From assembly GCF_019279795.1 (NCBI RefSeq), contig NC_056735.1, positions 1,938,801,455 through 1,938,865,454 of the forward strand: a stretch of DNA of 64,000 bases, written 5' to 3'. The translations under genes and the position numbers were made by a program. Shown piece after piece: positions 56,640 to 64,000 of the stretch. The DNA comes from Protopterus annectens (taxonomy: Eukaryota; Chordata; Ceratodontiformes; Protopteridae). Position 1 is the stretch's first letter. Each line of letters begins with the position of its first letter. The notes beneath the pieces are model-generated. The model ran no database searches, was not told the origin of the DNA, and saw only the letters and a program-made list of their open reading frames with translations.

Positions 56640-57420
56640 ATTGGACAGTTTTGAAAATGCTAAGCTATAAACAAACCTGCTTACCTAAGGTTGGCATTGC
56701 TTAAAGAGGTATACCAATGGGCAAACTGATTTAGTTGGCCTACACATTGCTTACACCTAGTCAGCAGGGCTGTGCAATGCTTAGCATTGCTTAATTTTTG
56801 ATTTGCACACTATTTGTTGTTTGGCATTGCTTTATCATTCATTACATATTATATATGTGTATTGTATCCATGATTCACGTGTCCGTACACTGTATGGGGT
56901 CCTTGTGTTTATTGGGGGATTTTAATACTTTATTACAATGACACCTCACATCTGGACTTAATGCAGTACTCCAGTTCACATATTTATGTTATGTAGTAGG
57001 TTATACAACATAAAACTGTATATAGATTGCTTTCACATGTTAATTTGGATTTTCCTATAGTGAGTATCTGTTTGGTGATACCTCAACCTTATGCAATGCT
57101 GTGATGGCTTACTGCTGAACTACTGTCACTATAGTATACAGGGTCCTGGATTCAAGACCTGCAAGGCGGTGTTTATTTTGTTGCTGGGCAGTACAGCTGC
57201 TGTTGGATACAGAGTGATTAAGGCGCTTTTAAGCAATTGTAAGCAGGTTTGTGCAGGTTTGTGCAACGGTAAGCATTGCTAACGTCCGGTGAAATATGCT
57301 TACAGAAAGTTAGCTTCAATATTGCTTAACCTGTGTGTGCATTGCTTACCCCCACACAAATAGGCTTATACCCGCTTACTACTGCTTACAGGTGCTTACT
57401 CCTGCTTACCCCTGCACTAA
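56640..57420. repeat. GCTTA-rich repetitive DNA
   Basis: GCTTA and its complement TAAGC occur many times (for example GCATTGCTTAAAG, TGCTTAGCATTGCTTAA, GTAAGCATTGCTAACG, CTTACTACTGCTTACAGGTG). Similar motifs recur at 62545-62650. Clustered short motifs beside a transposon-protein remnant suggest subterminal repeats of a DNA transposon. The family is not identified. Confidence 0.4.
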
Positions 57421-57683
57421 TTTAGACAGAAATTTAACATGGTTCTTCGGAAGGTGGTGGATTTGGAAACTCTATGGATTTATCATTCATTACACATTAT
57501 ACCTTCAATTTGCATCCCTGATCATGTCTATATATACTGTATGGGGCACTTGCGTTTATCTGTGGATTTTACATCATTGCAATGACACCTCACATCTGCA
57601 TTTAATGCAGTACTCCACTTCACAAATATATGTCATTTAGTAGGTTATACAACAAAAAATATTGTTCATAAAGTGATTTGACA
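56831..57683 (+). repeat. Direct repeat of about 205 bp, copies at 56831-57040 and 57478-57683
   Basis: TTTATCATTCATTACA, ACTGTATGGGG, CAATGACACCTCACATCTG, TTAATGCAGTACTCCA and TAGTAGGTTATACAAC occur in both copies in the same order. The first copy is preceded and followed by GCTTA-rich DNA. The repeats are about 640 bp apart and imperfect. They could be two copies of one mobile element or a local duplication. Confidence 0.65.
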
Positions 57684-57699
57684 TAGAAAATGGAGTTTA

Positions 57700-57775
57700 C
57701 TGGAGTGAGAATTGAACCTGGAATGACTGCTAATAAGGCGAATGCTCTGACCACTACATTATTGCAGTACTGCTT
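57700..57775 (-). mobile_element. tRNA-like SINE head or tRNA pseudogene
   Basis: In the minus direction, TGTAGTGGTCAGAGCATTCG resembles a tRNA D-arm and A box (57745-57758), and GGTTCAATTCT (57708-57718) a B box. The spacing is tRNA-like, but there is no proper acceptor stem, so it is not a functional tRNA. Confidence 0.4.
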
Positions 57776-60057
57776 CATTTGCATGTATCTTGGTATTTAT
57801 CTTCTTGTGCCATTTAAGCTACAGTATGCGTAGCTAAGCAATGGACAAACCCATGCGCCTGCGGTTAAATTTAATCTGTTTGATAAAAAAAAGGGTTTAT
57901 ATTATTATATTTTAAAAATTGCTCTTATAAACTTGGGGTGTTGCTAGGGTAATGGAATTGTTTTTATGTACATTTTCTGATGGAATTGAAGTCTGACACT
58001 TGTATGTTTGCCATTATTTCCGACTTCATTGATGAGATCATCCCAGTGATTTGGGAGGATAAATGATGGATAGGCCAGATGTATGTGCCATATATGTGAA
58101 CATTCTGCTTTGATCTATGCTGTTGGGGGTATGCAACCCCCTATGAGTGGTTTCACTCATTGTAATTCTCAAATGGAAGTTCTTGTCTGCGGGGGCATGT
58201 ATATTGTGAGAACTCTGCTCTCAGACACGCCCCCTCACTCGTCCATGATCCATGTTCGTTTAGGAGCTGAGGCAGCGCGCCTTCATTTCTATGCATGGCG
58301 TGCTGTCATGCTGCTCCTAAACCATCATTTCCATACATCCTGGGGAATGTTATATTGCAACACACATAAGTTTGATTTATCAGTTTTTTTCAAAACCTGA
58401 AGCTGTCTCATAGAAGGAAGTTCTCATTTATATTTGAAATGTATACCTCAAAAAACATTTAAAAGAATGCTGAAAAAGTCCTTATTAAAGAAATCCAATC
58501 TGCATGCATTAGAGACATTGTTTAAGCTAGATTGGGTTTGCTGGTACTTGTATTAGTAGTGCACGTAAATTATCATACTTATGCTACTGAGCTTCAAATT
58601 TAATTTTCAGTATTGTATGCAAAATGTTTTGTTTCTTTCTTTCTTCTAAATATGTGTACAAAAAACTATCTTATGTATAATTGTCCAAGAACTACTAATT
58701 TTATGTATTTTTTTTCATTATTATCCAACAAATGTAAACTAAATGCTGTATATGCTATTCAGGTGCACCTGTCTTTTTTTCTTTATTAATTATTAAAATG
58801 TCACACTTTAGTGTATATATGCTGTTAAAATGGGGCTATATTTTGCCTGGAAAGTGTCTGTTGAGCAGACTACCTACCTTATTAAGAAACATAAACAAAG
58901 AACAAATGAATGAATGAATGAATGAATTAATAACTAATTAGTTAACAAAATATAATAATTAACTTACAAGGAAATTCCTTAAAACAAGAAAAATGAATTT
59001 GAGTACCAAAAAGAAAAACTCCTTAAAACAATAACAGTATATTTGGGTACCAAAAATGTAATGACTTAAACAGCTTCTGCAGGGAAATGAAAATTAAATA
59101 AAATTGACAAAGGGAGAAAACATATTGTCAGATAGTCAGCCATATAAATGGAAGAGTGTAGTTTTATAGAAACAAGGGCAAGAAGAACCAAATTATGGAA
59201 TCTCCACTTTTTAATTAGAAGCCATAATAGAGCAACAGTCCAGAAGTCTAGATTTTAACATTATATTTTAAATAAACATTTGAGTAAAAGAGAAAAAGCT
59301 CCTCCCATTCTGGCCACAAATCAATATTACATCCAGGCATTTCAAAGGAACTATTAGTAAGAAAGCTCACAATTCTAAAGGTGAGGATATAGTTAAAATG
59401 TATTGACGTATGAATGAGGAAGTATTTAAATTAGGAAGTGTGCTTAACAATGTATCAAAGTATAACTTGAAGTCCACTGAGATTCTTCAGAAATGGAATC
59501 TGTATCATCTTAGTATGTGGAGGCTCCTCCTCTGCTATATTTTCCCCGTTGGGTCCCCTTTATATTTTATCCCTATCCTGCTTATGCCAGTGGGGGATGT
59601 TTTGAAAATGGTCATCTTATGGAGGATTGCTCCCTTTGCTGATGCCAGTCTAATCTCCAGTACTCTCTGAAGTTCTGTTCAATTCCTCAGAAAGAGAAAC
59701 ATTCAGCATGAGGTTTTGAAGCATTGTATGATAGAAAATTGCAGATGAGTTATATTAAACTGAACTTAACAGATGCTCAGCAGCAATTCAGAAGGATACC
59801 AGAAAATATTTTATGATAAAAAGTACTCATTAATTGTTCCATTTCCAATCATTCTGTCAATGTATTTTATTTAAATAAAAATCTAATCAAACACGTTAAT
59901 GTTAAATTAATAATTTAGTATAACTCACTTCTAAAAAAAACAAGGTGTAATATATTTGGAATCCCAATAAGATATTTATCTCATACAAAATAGCCAAGAC
60001 ATTAGGCATACAGACTACTGTTTATTATCTGTTATATACTTAACACATAATACTACT

Positions 60058-60060
<3 letters not shown>
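57776..60060. other. Unassigned DNA
   Basis: No gene recognised. A (GAAT)n run of about 25 bases lies at 58905-58927. Confidence 0.4.
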
Positions 60061-60096
<36 letters not shown>

Positions 60097-60098
60097 CA
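60060..60098. repeat. (TAA)n microsatellite
   Basis: About 39 bases of AAT/TAA trinucleotide. Confidence 0.95.
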
Positions 60099-62540
60099 TA
60101 GTAATAATAACAGTGTGACTCAAATGTCTGTAACTCTTATAATTATCTACAAGCTGATTCTTTTGATTGTTACATTTAAAGATAATGAATTGAAATTATC
60201 ACCTTTGCCTGTGTCTGGTATTATAACAAAAATGAATGGACTGAAAAGTATTACAACCAGCTACATGGGGGATACACTCAACAGTAACTGCAATGATGTT
60301 GATTGTGTCCACCAGCCACACCCAGCTATATATATCAAACCCAGTATCACTGCACACCTATATACAGCTAACAGTAGTTGTGATGGAATGTATGTCCAAA
60401 GGATGATACCTGTGACATGTTAGCATATGTCATGCAGTTCTTGTACAGATGACCCCCTGGGACATGTTTATTCTGAAACCTGAAGTAGATCTCTCACATA
60501 TACGTACACTCTTACTTGGCCACACTGGGACTAGACCCCTACCTAGGTATGCAGTGCTACTTATGTATTGGCTTTAATTGCACACACAATACAACTTTTA
60601 GGATGAGGTGTGTTCCAGGTTACATGTTACATGCAGAACATCCCCAGGCATGTACAGTATGGTAATGGGGGATGTAATGGTTGTATATGGACAATACATA
60701 GTGTGACATACCGTCATATAAATTGACTAACACATAACAGTCAGACACACATCTGAGAGACCTGGGCCTATCAGTGCTAACTACCTTGTCAGTGTGTCCA
60801 TTGTGTTACAGGTATGTTGCACATAGCACATGCATGTCTGGGCTGGATAGTGTTATCAGTTATCTGTGTGGTAGATGGTGACAGTGGTCACCATACAGTG
60901 GTACATGGGACATGTACAGGGGGTACCATGGTGTAATAACAGTATACCCAGCACCCACACCCCATTGTGGATGTTGTATGCACTGGAACCTATGATGGCA
61001 CTCTTACATACCCACCATCACACATTGATGAGGACTGCAATAGAACCCCTTGTCCATCCCAAGAGTGCTACTACATGGAGATGCATCTAATGCACATGCC
61101 ACAGGCATAGCAGGGTGATGCATTGCCATGCATCTCCTATGGGCAGCAACATCACTAACCCTAATACTGTGTGGCAATGCATATTGTATTAGGAGTATGT
61201 GGCCTCGGAATGCTGTACCCTACATATATACACACATGCACACATACACACACTTGCCAGAACTCAGTGGGTATCCCATGCCTATCAACCCATTTGTACT
61301 ACAGTGTTGTGCTGGTACTGCAAGGCCCAGGTAGCCCTTAGGGAGAGGAGTATAACAAGGTACAAGTAATGTCTAATACAGCAGCAGACACATCTAACTA
61401 TGGCATTGGGTGGTGCAGTGGGTGTGAAGGCCCTCAAGGTATTCTCAACTACAGGTCCACAAACACACAGACACTGATATTCTCAGTAATGCACATGTAC
61501 ACATTTGTCACTACTGGGGTGCATCGGTGCAGGTGTTCATAGGTGTGTACCAGGCTAATGTCCATGGAGAGATGGGAATTGTAGGGGATGTGTGTACAGT
61601 GGCATCATGCCACCTGCCATGTGCCAGCAGGTCATCTATCAACAGACACCACTGTGATGACTCTCAGGGTGAGAGTAACATGCATCAGCAAATCCTCTGG
61701 ATGCCTCCTGCAGTGGGCTGGTGAGGTGCTGCAGTTGACATGTAAGCAATATGTATTACATAACATGGTTAGTGTCTGTCATGGAGACCTGAACCCAAGC
61801 ATGTTCTGTTGACTGTGATAGTGTAGTTGAGGTATCCATTGCATGTGATGTATACAGGGTGTTGAGTCCTATCTGTGGCATTGATAACACAGCTGGACAG
61901 ACATTTCAGTGTCAGTCAAGCATAGATTGCCTGTACGTATCGAAGATGGATACCTGACATCTGCACATCTGTACAGGGACTGACAGACAGCTCACCAACT
62001 AGCTATGCATTAGGATGAATGTGTTGACATATAGACATCTGATACTGATAGGTATGCCAGTACTACATGATGGCAGCCTTCACTGATATGTGCTCTACAG
62101 ACAGTAGTCTACAGTTATTTTCCACATGTCAGATCATTATCCAGTAGAAAATATATAATGAGACACAGCTCACACACCAAGGACATGACAGTGAGGACTT
62201 AGAGTCCATCTTTGCATGCAGGGGTGTTAGTTTCCAGTACTACAATTAGCAATCTACTCTTACTTGGGAAAGCACTGTCAACAGTAGTAACATAATGATA
62301 CACTGCATGCCAGTGTTACTGCATATAACCTGGGATACTACCCATGTAGGTAACACACTCACATGGATAAGAGTGTTGTACTAGCCATATATACTCAAGT
62401 CTCCCAGACAGGAGACTCACACCCCTTGCTACTGTAATGACAGCACATAGACGCATGTTATGTACATGGCATTACATACACTTATTTCAGATGTCATTAC
62501 CCTGCTATGTTATCAGACTGAAATGTGAGCACTGGTTACC
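60099..62540. other. Unassigned DNA of distinct composition
   Basis: Less AT-rich than the rest of the window and rich in CATG, TGTAC, ACACA and CAGTG words. No open frame has a domain, and no repeat family is recognised. The uniform word usage suggests one origin, such as the interior of an unrecognised element. Confidence 0.3.
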
Positions 62541-62544
62541 AGGG

Positions 62545-62650
62545 CTGAGCCATGCTTAGCAGGTGTTAGCATTGCTGCAATATAACAGCTAAGCACATTT
62601 GTGCACTGGTAAGCGAAGCCTACACAGAGTAAGCGCCATTCCATTTAACT
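62545..62650. repeat. GCTTAGC-motif cluster
   Basis: GCCATGCTTAGCAGGTGTTA, GCTAAGCACATTTGTGCACT, GGTAAGCGAAGCC, GAGTAAGCGCC and CTTAGCTCCACTTAGC resemble the motif-rich DNA at 56640-57420. Confidence 0.4.
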
Positions 62651-62672
62651 GTACCTTAGCTCCACTTAGCTT

Positions 62673-62676
<4 letters not shown>

Positions 62677-62760
<84 letters not shown>

Positions 62761-62762
62761 TA
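62677..62762. repeat. (AT)n(AC)n compound microsatellite
   Basis: About 66 bases of AT dinucleotide followed by about 17 of CA. Confidence 0.95.
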
Positions 62763-64000
62763 TATGTTTACCATATGTCCAGAACATGCAGTGGCGTCAT
62801 ACCTGAGCACCAATAGTCACAAACTCTTAGTGCAAGGGGATGTCATGTAAGCATTGCAGGTATATATGTAGACTGTTGTTACAGTAACAGGGGTTGTCTT
62901 AACAGAGATGTATGTGGGAGGTCACATCTGCTACTGACATGTACTCCATCAGATACTGACAGACATCCTAAGGTCATCATAGTACAGTACCATTGATATC
63001 ACAGTAATGATCCTGTGGACTACAGCAGACTTTTGACCAATGAATGTGGACAGTCTGGCACACTTTGGTCAGTCCAGAGGTATACACAGATCTCCTTCGT
63101 GTGTGACATGTGGACCAAGCCTGACAATGTGGATGTTTACAGCTATGTAAATGGGTATATCATGTAAATACAGGATAACATATGCCCACACAGTTTATTC
63201 ATTCACACACTCCTGTCTGTCCTGACACATAATAACCGGTGGTGCAGAAGTCACTGCAGAGGTCACATGGCCACATACTACCCACTAGTTAGTGACATAC
63301 ATCTGTACAGCATCCCATTCCTTTGTTAGAAGTACATGACAGTTATGGTGGCCCAGCAGCAGTACACCTGGCAAATATCTGGACATAAAATCACGCTGGA
63401 TAATTACACTAAGCTGCTAGGCATGTAACAAAGCACTGTGCAAACTACAGGCAGACTGCCACAGCATTGGCCTACATTTCTTATGAGGGAAAATACATAC
63501 CTGCAAATATAGCAGGCTCTACAAGCATGTCACAGCAAAGAGTATCAGACACCTGCTTGAAAGTGCATACCTACAACCAATGTGAATACAGCCACAGCCA
63601 CATATGGTAAGTGAGCTTAATATTACAGTATATGGACTGTCTGATCAACACCATCCTCATATGTGCCACTCACACACTAACCCTACATATACTGGGCCAT
63701 GACACAGTGTGGTTCAATGCATGTCTGTGGCATGGGACATGTGTGCGTTCGGCCTACAAACCTGTAAGCCAATAGGGTACCATACACTGGAGCAACATGT
63801 AACATCAGATAGAAAAGGACCAAGAACAATGACATCTGCCACAGTCTGTACATAGGCCAAGGTACGTATTCGCAATTCACACACTGTCGACAATCACCAT
63901 AAGTGCACAGACCTCACTACTCTACACACAACCACAGAATGGCCAGGTTATGTCCTCAAATATAACCCCTACTATACATAACATGTCTAGCAGTCTGATA
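62763..64000. other. Unassigned DNA
   Basis: Same word-rich composition as 60.1-62.5 kb. No gene or named repeat recognised up to the window edge. Confidence 0.35.

Noticed and set aside
57700-57775. Functional tRNA gene
   Set aside because: Box-like motifs are present but acceptor and anticodon stems are not; fits a SINE head or pseudogene.
1-64000. CRISPR array, prophage, bacterial operon or endogenous virus
   Set aside because: No spaced direct repeats of the right size, no ribosome-binding-site-led operons, and no gag/env or capsid-type frames. All polymerases seen are LINE or Penelope type.
60099-64000. Coding exons in the distal region
   Set aside because: Frames are short, lack domain similarity, and show no consistent splice-site-bounded open segments.

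Overview
This is eukaryotic nuclear DNA and almost certainly vertebrate. It is AT-rich and intergenic, packed with degraded transposable elements and long (AT)n and (CA)n/(TG)n arrays. I found no host protein-coding exon, no rRNA or functional tRNA gene, and nothing bacterial, viral or CRISPR-like. CR1, Rex1, RTE, a 2A-bearing CR1/L2-group LINE, Penelope-like elements (PLEs) and a tRNA-headed SINE with a large-genome fish flavour occur together. This fits a fish-grade vertebrate or an amphibian with a repeat-rich genome. I cannot name the species; lungfish or an early-branching ray-finned fish is only a guess.

Layout. 0.8-1.5 kb holds an RTE-type LINE 3' end (-). 2.3-8.2 kb is an old CR1 copy (+) split by a nearly intact, full-length CR1 (-, about 4.55 kb) with an open SGNH-esterase ORF1 and an ORF2 carrying one in-frame TGA. 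8.7-11.85 kb is another CR1 (+). 12.7-13.3 kb is a large (CA)n block. 13.9-14.5 kb is a homeodomain-site-rich, possibly conserved noncoding stretch. 16.0-16.9 kb is the GIY-YIG end and 3' region of a PLE (+). 16.9-17.7 kb is the start of a LINE with a decayed 2A-like motif (-). 18.6-19.3 kb has two short hAT-like nonautonomous elements. 19.9-23.9 kb has three noncoding terminal-inverted-repeat elements, two beside (AT)n arrays and one inside a CR1 copy. 23.9-25.8 kb is an RTE LINE (+).

26.1-30.8 kb is a nest: a PLE (-) split by a Rex1 LINE (-), itself split by a CR1 fragment (-), with the 5' piece of a PLE inverted beside it. 30.9-34.7 kb holds two CR1 copies. 35.2-39.7 kb is a 2A-containing LINE preceded by tandem 236-bp units. 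39.7-41.2 kb has two more inverted-repeat elements, one inserted in a SINE with a perfect 9-bp target duplication. 43.8-45.4 kb has candidate conserved DNA and a degenerate tandem repeat. 48.8-51.4 kb is another CR1 (+). 54.3 kb holds a SINE. 55.3-57.8 kb has candidate conserved DNA, a Myb/SANT-like transposon pseudogene and GCTTA-rich DNA. 58-64 kb is mostly unrecognised.

How the parts relate. The LINEs supply APE endonuclease and reverse transcriptase for target-primed insertion. At least one SINE shares its 3' end with the RTE fragment, suggesting it was mobilised by that machinery. The most unusual signal is a family of noncoding elements with GGGTCTA termini, 8-9-bp target duplications (Mutator-like), telomere-like CCCTAA cores and repeated placement next to (AT)n arrays.
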